Of a stretch of DNA of 26,078 bases, positions 1 through 7,496 are shown piece after piece. The position numbers and the translations under genes are program-made. Each line of letters begins with the position of its first letter. Position 1 is the first letter of the stretch. The DNA lies in the NCBI GenBank assembly GCA_003490025.1, contig DNJC01000086.1, positions 1-26,078 of the forward strand. The letters are read 5' to 3'. This DNA is from Geobacter sp. Its GTDB lineage: Bacteria > Desulfobacterota > Desulfuromonadia > Geobacterales > Geobacteraceae. The notes beneath the pieces are model-generated. The model was given only the letters and a program-made list of their open reading frames with translations, searched no databases and was not told the origin of the DNA.

Positions 1-36
1 GACCTGTCAGACCTGTCAGACCCGTCCGAGTCTGAC
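1..36 (-). repeat. Degenerate 9-bp tandem array after the GspE-type gene
   Basis: Read on the minus strand, about four 9-base units follow the ATPase stop codon almost at once. The two units nearest the window edge are identical (TGACAGGTC), the next is GGACGGGTC and the one nearest the stop is the most diverged; the consensus is KGACRGGTC. The array may continue beyond the window. It is non-coding and has no obvious hairpin with a U-tract, so it is not a typical terminator. Confidence 0.6.
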
Positions 37-37
37 G

Positions 38-1825
38 TCACCCGGTGACCGCGATGACCTCCTCGTAGGTGGTGATCCCCTCCAGCATCTTCCTGACCGC
101 CTGCTCCCTGAGCGTCACCATGCCGTCGCGCCGGGCCACCGCCTGCAACTCGGCCAGGTCGGGCCGCTCCGTGATGACCCCCTTCACCGCGTCGTTCACG
201 TCGAGCACCTCGAAGATCCCGGTCCTCCCCTTGTATCCGGTGCCGCGGCATTCCCCGCACCCCTCGCCGCTCCAGACGCCCCCCGCCCGCTTCAGCCCCA
301 GGTACTCCATCTCCTCGCCCGAGAGCGTCCGTTCCTTTCTGCAGGAGGGGCAGATCTTCCTCACCAGCCTCTGGGCGATGATCCCTATCACGGTGGAGGA
401 GATCAGGAAGGGGGGGACGCCGAGATCGATCAGCCTCGTGATGGAGGAGGGGGCGTCGTTGGTGTGCAGCGTGGAGAGGACCAGGTGCCCGGTGAGCGCC
501 GCCTGCACCGCGTTCTCGGCCGTCTCCTTGTCCCTGATCTCGCCGATCATGATGATGTCGGGGTCCTGCCTCAGGACGTTTCTGAGCACCTTGTCGAAGG
601 TGACGCCGATCGCCCCCTGCACCCCGACCTGGTTGAACTCCTCCATCACCATCTCGATCGGGTCCTCGACCGTCACGATGTTCACCTCCGGAGAGGAAAG
701 GGTCCGCAGCGACGAGTAGAGCGTGGTGGTCTTGCCGCTCCCGGTGGGGCCGGTGACCAGGATGATCCCGTTGGGTCTCGCCAGGAAGGCGCTGTAGAGC
801 TGGTACTCGCGCGGGTAGAACCCTATGCAGTCCAGCTCCTGCATCAGGACGTCCGGGTCGAAGATCCTGATGACCACCTTCTCCCCGAAGGCGACCGGGA
901 GGGTGGAGACGCGCAGCTCGACCTCCTTCTCGTGGTGGTTGGTCTTGATCCTGCCGTCCTGCGGCCTCCTTTTTTCGGCCAGATCCATCCTGGAGAGCAT
1001 CTTGATCCTGGAGACGATCGGCGGGTGGAGCTGCTTCGGGATCACGTGGACGTTGTGCAGCACGCCGTCCACCCGGAGGCGGACCAGGGACTTGTCCCTC
1101 TTGGGCTCGATGTGGATGTCGCTGGCGCGCTGGTCGAAGGCGTACTGCAACAGGAACTCCACCGCGGAGATGATGTTGCGGTCGGTCCCCTCGATCTCGT
1201 GCCCCGTCTTCATCCGGACGAACTGCTCCAGGTTCCCGAGGTCGACCCCGCTCCCCATCTCGCTCTCCGCCGCCTGCACCGAGGCGCGGAAGCCGAAGAA
1301 CTCCCTCAGGATCTTCAGGATGTCGTTGCGGGAGGCAAGCACCCGGCGAAACTCCATCCTCTTGACCGTCTTCAACTCCTCGATCACCTGGTCGTTGAAC
1401 GGATCGGCGACGGCGAGCGTGACCACGCCGTCGGAGAAGCCGACCGGGACGATCAGGTGCTTCAGTGCGAAGGGGCGCGAGATGTGCGCCGTGACCAGTT
1501 CGAGGTTGAGCTTCATCGGGTTGATCTTCAGGTAGGGAAGGCCGACCGCCTGGGCCAGCACCTCGGTGATGGCATCCTCGGTGAGAAGCTTCCCCCCCGA
1601 GCCCGGGATCTCCAGGTTGAAGGAGGCGATCACCTCGGCGGGGGAGGGTTTTTCCGGGGCCGGCTGCAGGCGACGGGAATACCCGGCCTGCTGGCCTCCC
1701 GCCAGGCGCTGCACCTGGGCCTCGCCACGTGCCAGCAGATCCTCGTACTGTTCCGGGCCGATCAGATCCCGCTGCAAGAGGATCTGCGCCACGTTTCTTA
1801 TGGTGACCATCTTCTTTTTTTGCAT
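38..1825 (-). CDS. GspE/PulE/PilB-family secretion/pilus assembly ATPase
   Basis: Hexameric cytoplasmic ATPase of the type II secretion/type IV pilus extension family, 595 aa, full family length. Visible in order: an N-terminal MshEN/T2SSE_N-type region (about residues 7-180), Asp box DIHIEP (236-241), Walker A GPTGSGKTTT (359-368), Walker B IIMIGEIRD (424-432), His box (about 444-456), and a zinc tetracysteine of two CxxC pairs (492/495 and 523/526). The ATG is preceded by a GGAAGGGG Shine-Dalgarno, very close to the start; a second in-frame ATG lies five codons in. The MshEN helix seems degenerate: at the usual RLG position it reads NVA, so c-di-GMP binding is doubtful. No other pilus or secretion gene is in the window, so GspE versus PilB/MshE cannot be decided. 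Confidence 0.93.
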   Translation of the reverse strand: MQKKKMVTIRNVAQILLQRDLIGPEQYEDLLARGEAQVQRLAGGQQAGYSRRLQPAPEKPSPAEVIASFNLEIPGSGGKLLTEDAITEVLAQAVGLPYLKINPMKLNLELVTAHISRPFALKHLIVPVGFSDGVVTLAVADPFNDQVIEELKTVKRMEFRRVLASRNDILKILREFFGFRASVQAAESEMGSGVDLGNLEQFVRMKTGHEIEGTDRNIISAVEFLLQYAFDQRASDIHIEPKRDKSLVRLRVDGVLHNVHVIPKQLHPPIVSRIKMLSRMDLAEKRRPQDGRIKTNHHEKEVELRVSTLPVAFGEKVVIRIFDPDVLMQELDCIGFYPREYQLYSAFLARPNGIILVTGPTGSGKTTTLYSSLRTLSSPEVNIVTVEDPIEMVMEEFNQVGVQGAIGVTFDKVLRNVLRQDPDIIMIGEIRDKETAENAVQAALTGHLVLSTLHTNDAPSSITRLIDLGVPPFLISSTVIGIIAQRLVRKICPSCRKERTLSGEEMEYLGLKRAGGVWSGEGCGECRGTGYKGRTGIFEVLDVNDAVKGVITERPDLAELQAVARRDGMVTLREQAVRKMLEGITTYEEVIAVTG

Positions 1826-1841
1826 GCCCCTTCCTTTCTCA

Positions 1842-1864
1842 TGATACTCAAGGTCGGAGTATCA
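1842..1864. promoter_or_regulatory. Perfect 8-bp inverted repeat over the -10/+1 of the GspE-type gene
   Basis: TGATACTC, a 7-base centre and GAGTATCA form a perfect 23-bp dyad. It covers the predicted -10 hexamer and start site of the minus-strand promoter. It could be a repressor operator or a 5' hairpin of the ATPase mRNA. The regulator is unknown. Confidence 0.45.
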
Positions 1865-1886
1865 GTGAGAACCCGTGTAAAGTCAA
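1858..1886 (-). promoter_or_regulatory. Sigma-70 promoter of the GspE-type gene
   Basis: On the minus strand TTGACT (1886-1881), a 17-base spacer and GATACT (1863-1858) sit about 35 bases upstream of the ATPase start. Match is 5/6 at -35 and 4/6 at -10, with the -10 inside a perfect dyad (1842-1864). Confidence 0.5.
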
Positions 1887-1898
1887 GGGGCTCCGAGT

Positions 1899-1926
1899 TT
1901 GACAATGCCGGTCTCACCGATATCAT
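1899..1926 (+). promoter_or_regulatory. Sigma-70 promoter of the phasin-like/ubiB operon
   Basis: TTGACA (1899-1904), a 16-base spacer and TATCAT (1921-1926). The -35 is perfect and the -10 matches 5/6. It lies about 55 bases upstream of the first gene of the operon and is divergent from the ATPase promoter. Confidence 0.55.
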
Positions 1927-1931
1927 TAAAG

Positions 1932-1952
1932 TGCGCCGAAGCTCTCGGCGCA
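1932..1952 (+). other. 5' leader hairpin upstream of the phasin-like gene
   Basis: TGCGCCGA and TCGGCGCA pair perfectly over an AGCTC loop. The 8-bp stem lies at the start of the predicted leader, 16 bases before the Shine-Dalgarno. There is no U-tract, so it is more likely an mRNA 5' stabilising stem or operator than a terminator. Confidence 0.4.
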
Positions 1953-1980
1953 TCATCCAAATGACCCAGAGGAGGGTACC

Positions 1981-2301
1981 ATGTTCGAGCTTTTCGAAAA
2001 GGCGGTTCTCACGGCTCTCGGCGCCGTTGCGCTCACCCAGAAAAAGGGGGAGGAAATGGTGCAGGAAATGAAGTCGCGCTACAAGATCAGCGAGGAGGAA
2101 GGGAAGGCGTTCCTGGAAAAGATCCAGGAGCTGGCGCGGACCGGGCAGCAGCGTTCCGCCGAGATGGCCGAGGCTGAGATTAAAAAGGCCCTGGACCGCA
2201 TGGGGATGGTGTCGCGCGAGGAATTCGACCGTCTGGAGCGCCGCGTCAAGGCCCTCGAGGCGCTCCAGGCAGAGGATGTGGAACCGGGAACCGAATGCTG
2301 A
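1981..2301 (+). CDS. Small helical phasin/UbiK-like protein, partner of UbiB
   Basis: 106 aa, predicted almost wholly helical: a hydrophobic/amphipathic N-terminal helix (about 1-20), a charged middle, and a C-terminal coiled-coil containing SREEFDRLERRVKALEAL (about 78-95). This layout, an amphipathic helix followed by an 'SREEFD' coiled coil, resembles UbiK/YqiC accessory factors and short phasin-like proteins; that is family knowledge by eye, not a search result. A strong AGAGGAGGG ribosome site lies 5 bases before the ATG. The stop overlaps the ubiB start by 7 bases (ATGCTGA), so translation is probably coupled. The context suggests a helper for UbiB or quinone/lipid handling at the membrane. 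A granule-associated phasin is the alternative; no PHA genes are in the window. Confidence 0.75.
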   Translation: MFELFEKAVLTALGAVALTQKKGEEMVQEMKSRYKISEEEGKAFLEKIQELARTGQQRSAEMAEAEIKKALDRMGMVSREEFDRLERRVKALEALQAEDVEPGTEC

Positions 2302-3977
2302 GACTGATACAGCTAAACCGAAACGTCAGAAGCATCCGGCGCTACCGACAGATCATCACCGTGCTCGGGGGGTACGGTCTCGAGCATCTCGTGGAATACC
2401 TGAACCTGTCCCAGGTGGTGGCCTTCTCCCGACGCATGCTCCGCCGCCCCAGCAAGGTGGCCCACCTCTCGGCCCCCGAGCGCCTGCGGCTCGCCTTCGA
2501 GGAGCTCGGCCCCACCTTCATCAAGCTCGGGCAGCTCCTCTCCACGCGCGCCGACATCATCCCGCCCAACTTCGTCCAGGAACTCACGCACCTGCAGGAC
2601 AACATCCCCTGCATCTCGTTCGAGGAGATCCGCGGGCAGATCGAGCACGAGCTGGGGGTCCCCCTGGGGCAGCGTTTCGCGTACGTGGAGCCGGAGGCGA
2701 TCGCCGGCGCCTCGATAGCCCAGGTGCACCGGGCCACCCTGATAACCGGCGAGGACGTGGTGGTGAAGGTACGCCGCCCGGGGGTGATGGAGGCGGTGGA
2801 GACCGACATCGACATCCTGATGGGGGTGGCCCTGCTCCTGGAACGCCACATGGCCAGAAGCGACATCTACGACCCGGTGGGGGTGGTGCGCGAGTTCAGC
2901 TACACCATCCGGCGCGAGATGGACCTCTCCCGCGAGGGACACGCCATCGAGAGGATCCGCGACAACTTCCACGGCGACGCCACCCTCTACTTCCCGCAGG
3001 TCTACTGGGAAGCGACGGCCAAGGGGGTTCTCACCACCGAGTACGTGGACGGGATCAAGGTGAGCGACACCGGCGTCATCGAGGAGGCGGGGCTGGACCG
3101 GCGCGAGATAGCGCAGCGCGGCGCCAGGGCGTTCCTGAAAATGGTGCTGGAGCACGGCTTCTTCCACGGCGACCCCCATCCCGGAAACGTGCTGATCCTT
3201 CCGGGAAACGTCATCTGCCTCCTGGACTACGGCATGGTGGGGAGGCTCGACCCGGCGGTGAAGCGCTACCTGACCGACGTCCTGGGAGCGGTGATCAGCA
3301 GGGACGTCGAAGGGCTCGCCCACATCATCGTGGAGGCGGGGGACGCCGCCGAGACCGTCAACATGCACGCGCTGAAGAAGGGGCTGGCCGAGTTCATGGA
3401 CAGCTACCTGGAGATCCCGCTCAAGGAGATCGTGGTGGGGCGCATGCTCCTCGAATTCATCGACCTGGTCTCCACCCACCGCATCAAGGTGCACCCAGAC
3501 CTGACCCTGCTGGTGAAGGTGCTGGTGGTCGTGGAGGGGATGGGGCGAAAGCTCGACCCCGAATTCGACATGGTGGGGCACCTGCGCCCCTTCCTGGAGA
3601 GGGAGTTCCGCCAGCAGCGCTCCCCCGGCCGCCTGCTGCGGGAGATGGAACAGGGGCTGGAAGGGTACCTCACGCTGGCGCGGAACTTTCCCCGCGACAT
3701 GAAGGAGATCCTGAACAAGATCAACCGGAACAAGTTCCGGATCGACCTGGAACACCGGGGGCTGGACCGCTTCAGCAAGGAGCTGGACCGCTCCGCCAAC
3801 CGGGTCTGCCTGAGCCTCATCATCGCCGCCCTCCTGATCGGCTCCTCCATCGCCATGCAGATCAACCACGGCCCGATGCTCTGGGGCTTCCCCATCTTCG
3901 CCTTCTTCGGTTACAGCTGCGCCGGTCTGGTCGGTATCTGGTGGATGGTCGCCATCCTCCGTTCCGGACGGCTGTAA
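2295..3977 (+). CDS. ubiB: UbiB/AarF (ABC1/ADCK) atypical kinase-like protein
   Basis: 560 aa membrane-bound protein-kinase-like ATPase needed in other bacteria for isoprenoid quinone biosynthesis or lipid transport. Family marks: KLGQ (77-80), Ala/Gly-rich loop GASIAQVH (138-145) in place of the usual glycine loop, the nucleotide-binding Lys at 158, catalytic HGDPHPGN (291-298), and metal-binding DYG (311-313). Two hydrophobic C-terminal segments (about 508-528 and 531-555) anchor it in the inner membrane. All key residues are present, so it should be active. It is coupled to the preceding helical gene. Because ubiE is also in the window and Geobacterales use menaquinone, a role in menaquinone rather than ubiquinone metabolism is inferred. 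Confidence 0.95.
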   Translation: MLRLIQLNRNVRSIRRYRQIITVLGGYGLEHLVEYLNLSQVVAFSRRMLRRPSKVAHLSAPERLRLAFEELGPTFIKLGQLLSTRADIIPPNFVQELTHLQDNIPCISFEEIRGQIEHELGVPLGQRFAYVEPEAIAGASIAQVHRATLITGEDVVVKVRRPGVMEAVETDIDILMGVALLLERHMARSDIYDPVGVVREFSYTIRREMDLSREGHAIERIRDNFHGDATLYFPQVYWEATAKGVLTTEYVDGIKVSDTGVIEEAGLDRREIAQRGARAFLKMVLEHGFFHGDPHPGNVLILPGNVICLLDYGMVGRLDPAVKRYLTDVLGAVISRDVEGLAHIIVEAGDAAETVNMHALKKGLAEFMDSYLEIPLKEIVVGRMLLEFIDLVSTHRIKVHPDLTLLVKVLVVVEGMGRKLDPEFDMVGHLRPFLEREFRQQRSPGRLLREMEQGLEGYLTLARNFPRDMKEILNKINRNKFRIDLEHRGLDRFSKELDRSANRVCLSLIIAALLIGSSIAMQINHGPMLWGFPIFAFFGYSCAGLVGIWWMVAILRSGRL

Positions 3978-3990
3978 CTGTAGCAAAATT

Positions 3991-4048
3991 GCAACACCCT
4001 CCGTTGCTTTTGCACCACAGCGGCGTTTCCGCAACACCCCCCCGCTTC
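3991..4048 (+). promoter_or_regulatory. Candidate enhancer-binding sites upstream of the lpxC sigma-54 promoter
   Basis: GCAAC, a 7-base centre and GTTGC (3991-4007) make a short dyad. A related sequence beginning GCAACACCC recurs at 4031, exactly 40 bases on, or about four helical turns. Both lie 65-125 bases upstream of the -24 element, the usual place for sites of NtrC-type activators. The second copy keeps only the left arm well. Confidence 0.3.
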
Positions 4049-4112
4049 ACCCCACCCCTGCTACCTTCCCGTAGCTGCGCGCTTTTCTCCAATGAGAGCG
4101 AGGCGGGGAAAT

Positions 4113-4128
4113 TGGCCCGTTACTTGCT
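4113..4128 (+). promoter_or_regulatory. Sigma-54 (-24/-12) promoter of lpxC
   Basis: TGGCCCG, 4 bases, TTGCT. The invariant GG (4114-4115) and GC (4126-4127) are separated by exactly 10 bases as sigma-54 requires, and only one base of TGGCACG is changed. The start site would fall near 4139, about 25 bases before lpxC. Confidence 0.65.
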
Positions 4129-4129
4129 A

Positions 4130-4151
4130 GATAGTCCGCATACTGACTATC
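4130..4151. promoter_or_regulatory. Perfect 7-bp inverted repeat at the lpxC start site
   Basis: GATAGTC, an 8-base centre and GACTATC flank the predicted sigma-54 transcription start and end directly before the AGGAG ribosome site. It may be an operator or a small leader hairpin masking the ribosome site. Confidence 0.35.
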
Positions 4152-4163
4152 AGGAGCAAGCAG

Positions 4164-5081
4164 ATGATATACCAGCAGACCTTGGGAAACAAAGCAACTT
4201 TCAGCGGGATCGGCCTGCACACCGGCAAGCTGATCACCCTTACGCTCCGCCCGGCAGACCCCGGGACCGGGATCGTATTCCACCGGGTCGACCTCTCTCC
4301 CGCGGTCTCCATCGAGGCGCGCTCCGCCAACGTGGTGAACACCAGGCTCTCCACCACCATCGGCCGCGGCGAGGTAAGCGTCTCCACCATCGAACACCTC
4401 ATGGCAGCCCTCTACGGCTGCGGCATCGATAACGCGCACGTCGACATCAACGGCCCCGAGGTTCCGATCATGGACGGCAGCGCCGCACCCTTCGTCACCG
4501 CCATCACCAAGGCGGGGATCAAGGAGTCGAAGAAGCCGCGCAAATTCCTGGTGGTGAAGAAGCCGGTGAGCGTGGTCGAAGGGGACAAGAAGGCCTCCAT
4601 CATCCCGTCGCGCCATTACAAGATATCCTTCGACATGCAGTTCGCCCATCCGGCGGTGAAGAGCCAGTCGAAGTCGCTTCTTTTCAGCCAGAACTCCTTC
4701 GTGGACGACTTCGCCTCGGCACGGACCTTCGGCTTCCTGGCCGAGGTGGAGATGATGAAGTCTCACGGCCTGGCGCTGGGAGGGTCGCTGGAGAACGCGG
4801 TCGTCATCGGCGACAACGGCGTCATCAATCCGGAGGGGCTCAGGTTCCAGGACGAGTTCGTGCGCCACAAGATCCTCGACTCTGTCGGTGACTACTCCCT
4901 CTGCGGGCACCGCCTGATCGGGCACGTCAAGGCGGCCAAGTCCGGTCACGACCTGAACCACAAGCTGGTCACCGAGCTTTTGAAGCGCCCGGACTGCTAC
5001 ACGCTGATCGAGTTCACCCCGCAGGCGTTCAACGCGCCGTTCAACCTCGCGCTGCCGGAACTCTCGTGGCTTGAGGCCTAG
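4164..5081 (+). CDS. lpxC: UDP-3-O-acyl-N-acetylglucosamine deacetylase LpxC
   Basis: 305 aa, normal family length. It is a cytoplasmic zinc hydrolase that makes the committed step of lipid A synthesis by removing acetate from UDP-3-O-acyl-GlcNAc. Zinc ligands are visible: H78 in IEHLMAAL, and H235 and D239 in RHKILD. The general base E77 and the catalytic H262 in GHDLNH are also present. An AGGAG site lies 7 bases before the ATG. The gene is alone in its unit: a sigma-54 promoter lies upstream, and a hexamer array and a strong terminator lie downstream. Sigma-54 control of lpxC is unusual and could couple lipid A synthesis to nitrogen or envelope signals; that link is inference. Confidence 0.97.
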   Translation: MIYQQTLGNKATFSGIGLHTGKLITLTLRPADPGTGIVFHRVDLSPAVSIEARSANVVNTRLSTTIGRGEVSVSTIEHLMAALYGCGIDNAHVDINGPEVPIMDGSAAPFVTAITKAGIKESKKPRKFLVVKKPVSVVEGDKKASIIPSRHYKISFDMQFAHPAVKSQSKSLLFSQNSFVDDFASARTFGFLAEVEMMKSHGLALGGSLENAVVIGDNGVINPEGLRFQDEFVRHKILDSVGDYSLCGHRLIGHVKAAKSGHDLNHKLVTELLKRPDCYTLIEFTPQAFNAPFNLALPELSWLEA

Positions 5082-5086
5082 AGGCG

Positions 5087-5134
5087 GATAAAGATAAAGA
5101 TTAAGGTTTAGGTTCAGGTTTAGGTTCAGGTGAA
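5087..5134 (+). repeat. Array of eight GRTNNA hexamers after lpxC
   Basis: Starting 5 bases after the lpxC stop are eight in-register hexamers: GATAAA, GATAAA, GATTAA, GGTTTA, GGTTCA, GGTTTA, GGTTCA and GGTGAA. All fit G-R-T-N-N-A. The array would be transcribed as the 3' tail of lpxC mRNA, just before the terminator. Similar arrays occur at 7488-7517 and 16363-16448. Confidence 0.8.
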
Positions 5135-5146
5135 GACAAAACAAGA

Positions 5147-5174
5147 GGCAGCCCCGTGACGGGCTGCCTTTTTT
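5147..5174 (+). terminator. Rho-independent terminator of lpxC
   Basis: Perfect 8-bp GC-rich stem (GGCAGCCC/GGGCTGCC) with a 6-base loop followed by six T residues. Confidence 0.9.
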
Positions 5175-5234
5175 CATTGGTATCGAGAACTCGGACTACT
5201 TGAATTCCCTCATCCTTTCGTATAGAGTGGCGTG

Positions 5235-7496
5235 ATGCCAGATTCTGCCGAAAACGGGGCAAAGCCCCCCGAAAAACAGCTCTCGGACCTCCCGGCCGGC
5301 GAACTCAGGAAGAGAAAACGCGAGGCGGTGATCGTCTGCGTCTCGCTCCTTACCATCCTGATCCTCACCTTCCTTGAGATGCACCTGTCGCGTATCTCCT
5401 CCGACGTGCCGATGGGGAGCAACATCACCATCTTCGGCATCATCAACGTCATCATCCTCCTCATCATTCTCCTGGTCTACCTGGTGTTCAGGAACATCGC
5501 CAAGCTCTTCCTGGAGCGGCGCAGGAACGCGCCCGGCTCCAAGCTCCGCACCAAGCTGGTGCTCGCCTTCGTGACCCTCTCGCTGGTCCCGACCATGCTC
5601 CTGTTCTTCGTGTCGGCCGGCTTCATAACCAACAGCATCCAGAACTGGTTCAACAAACAGGTGGAAACCTCGCTGAACGAGTCCATGGAGGTGGCGCAGG
5701 TCTACTACAAGACCTCCGCCGCCAACGCGCTCTACTACGGCCAGCAGATCAGCGACCTGATCAAGGAGCAAAAGCTCCTGAACGAGGAGAACCTGCCGCA
5801 GTTGAAGGCGCTGGTGCGCCAGAAGCAGAAGGAATACAACCTCGGCGTGGTCGAGGTGTTCTCCTCCCAGCGCGAGGAGCTGATCAGGGCGTCGAACCCC
5901 AAGGTCCCGCAGGGCGACTTCACCAACCCCTCCTCGGAGGACATCAACGTGGGACTCGCCGGGCAGAAACTGACCCGGGTGAACGCCATAGGGAAGGCGG
6001 ACCTGATCCGCGGCATCGTCCCGGTCCGCTCCAACTATAACGACAAGGACGTGGTCGGCGTCATCGTGGTCAACTACTACGTCCCCTACTCGCTGGTCTC
6101 CAAGATGAAGGAGATCTCGGCCTCGTACCACGAGTTCCGGCAGTTGAAGATCATGAAAAACCCGATCGCCACCGGGTACATCCTCACCCTCTTCCTGATC
6201 ACCATGGTGATCGTCTTCCTCGCCGTCTGGTTCGGGATATACCTCGCCCGCAGCCTCACCATACCGATCCAAGAACTGGCCGAGGCGACCAGGCAGGTGG
6301 CGGAGGGCAACCTCGACGTGCACCTGGGGGAGAGCGGGAGCGACGAGATCGGCATGTTGATCTCCTCCTTCAACCGGATGACCCAGGACCTTAGGGAAAA
6401 CCAGCTCGCGCTGCAGCAGACCAACGAGGAGCTGCAAAAGAGCAACCTGGAGCTGGAGCAGCGGCGCCGCTACATGGAGGCGGTGCTCGCCAACGTCACC
6501 GCCGGGATCATCTCGGTCGACAAGAGCGGCCTGCTCACCACGGTCAACAAGTCGGCCGAAAAACTCCTGCTGATCAACACGGACCGCGTCAGCGGCAAAA
6601 ACTTTCGCGAGGTGCTGCGGTCGGAACACCTGGACATCGTCAAGGGGCTCTTGCGGGACATGGTGCTCGCCAAGCACGACTCCATCGTCAGGCAGGTGGT
6701 GATCCCGATGCGGGACACGGAACTCACCCTCCTTACCAGCCTGACCGTGCTGAAGGACGAAAACGACGCCTTCATGGGGATGGTGGTGGTGCTGGACGAC
6801 ATGACCTCGCTGATCAAGGCGCAGCGGATGGCCGCGTGGCGCGAGGTGGCGCGCAGGATCGCGCACGAGATCAAGAACCCGCTCACCCCGATCCAGCTCT
6901 CGGCCCAGCGGCTGAGGAAGCGCTACCTGTCCCGCTTCGAGGGGGAGGAGGAGGTGTTCGACCAGTGCACCGCCATGATCATAAAATCGGTGGACGAACT
7001 GAAGGGGCTGGTGAACGAGTTCTCCAACTTCGCCCGGATGCCCGCCTCGGTCCTGAAGCCGAACGACCTGAACGGGATACTCAAGGAGGCGCTCACCCTC
7101 TACGTGGAGGCGCACCGCCACATCCGCTTCACGCTCAACGCCGACGAGGAGTTGCCCCCCATTCTCCTGGACCACGACCAGATCAAGCGGGTGGTGATAA
7201 ACCTTTTGGACAACGCGGTCGCCGCCATCGAGGGGGAGGGGGACATCGAGCTCTCTACCCGGTACGACAGCACGCTGAAGATGGCAACCTTGACCGTCTC
7301 CGACACCGGCCACGGCATCGCCGCCGAGGACCGGCCGCGCCTCTTCGAGCCGTACTTCTCCAGGAAGAAGAGCGGCACGGGGCTCGGCCTCGCCATCGTC
7401 AACACCATCATCACCGACCACCACGGGTTCATCAGGGCCAAGGAGAACTACCCCAAGGGAAGCCGGTTCGTGATAGAACTCCCAGCGGAAACCTAA
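5235..7496 (+). CDS. NtrY-like membrane sensor histidine kinase
   Basis: 753 aa. Three N-terminal transmembrane segments (about 30-48, 64-84, 107-130), an extracytoplasmic sensor loop, a fourth segment (about 313-335), HAMP (about 336-388), PAS (about 410-520), then HisKA and HATPase. The phosphoacceptor is His544 in AHEIKNP. The N box (NLLDNA, Asn660), G1 DTGHG (690-694) and G2 GTGLGL (714-719) are intact, so the kinase should be active. The order matches NtrY. NtrY normally pairs with an adjacent sigma-54 activator, NtrX, but none follows here; an AsmA-family gene does. Start choice: GTG at 5232 is directly followed by ATG at 5235, with only a weak AGAGTGG site upstream. Confidence 0.9.
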   Translation: MPDSAENGAKPPEKQLSDLPAGELRKRKREAVIVCVSLLTILILTFLEMHLSRISSDVPMGSNITIFGIINVIILLIILLVYLVFRNIAKLFLERRRNAPGSKLRTKLVLAFVTLSLVPTMLLFFVSAGFITNSIQNWFNKQVETSLNESMEVAQVYYKTSAANALYYGQQISDLIKEQKLLNEENLPQLKALVRQKQKEYNLGVVEVFSSQREELIRASNPKVPQGDFTNPSSEDINVGLAGQKLTRVNAIGKADLIRGIVPVRSNYNDKDVVGVIVVNYYVPYSLVSKMKEISASYHEFRQLKIMKNPIATGYILTLFLITMVIVFLAVWFGIYLARSLTIPIQELAEATRQVAEGNLDVHLGESGSDEIGMLISSFNRMTQDLRENQLALQQTNEELQKSNLELEQRRRYMEAVLANVTAGIISVDKSGLLTTVNKSAEKLLLINTDRVSGKNFREVLRSEHLDIVKGLLRDMVLAKHDSIVRQVVIPMRDTELTLLTSLTVLKDENDAFMGMVVVLDDMTSLIKAQRMAAWREVARRIAHEIKNPLTPIQLSAQRLRKRYLSRFEGEEEVFDQCTAMIIKSVDELKGLVNEFSNFARMPASVLKPNDLNGILKEALTLYVEAHRHIRFTLNADEELPPILLDHDQIKRVVINLLDNAVAAIEGEGDIELSTRYDSTLKMATLTVSDTGHGIAAEDRPRLFEPYFSRKKSGTGLGLAIVNTIITDHHGFIRAKENYPKGSRFVIELPAET

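Noticed and set aside
2276..4432. 718-codon plus frame overlapping ubiB and lpxC
   Set aside because: It is out of frame with both real genes, rich in Arg, Gly and Pro, and crosses a promoter region.
5196..7424. Long open frame (742 codons) on the minus strand opposite the NtrY-like gene
   Set aside because: It is a shadow of high-GC codon use: its product is rich in Val, Leu, Asp, His and Arg repeats with no domain, while the plus strand carries all kinase motifs.
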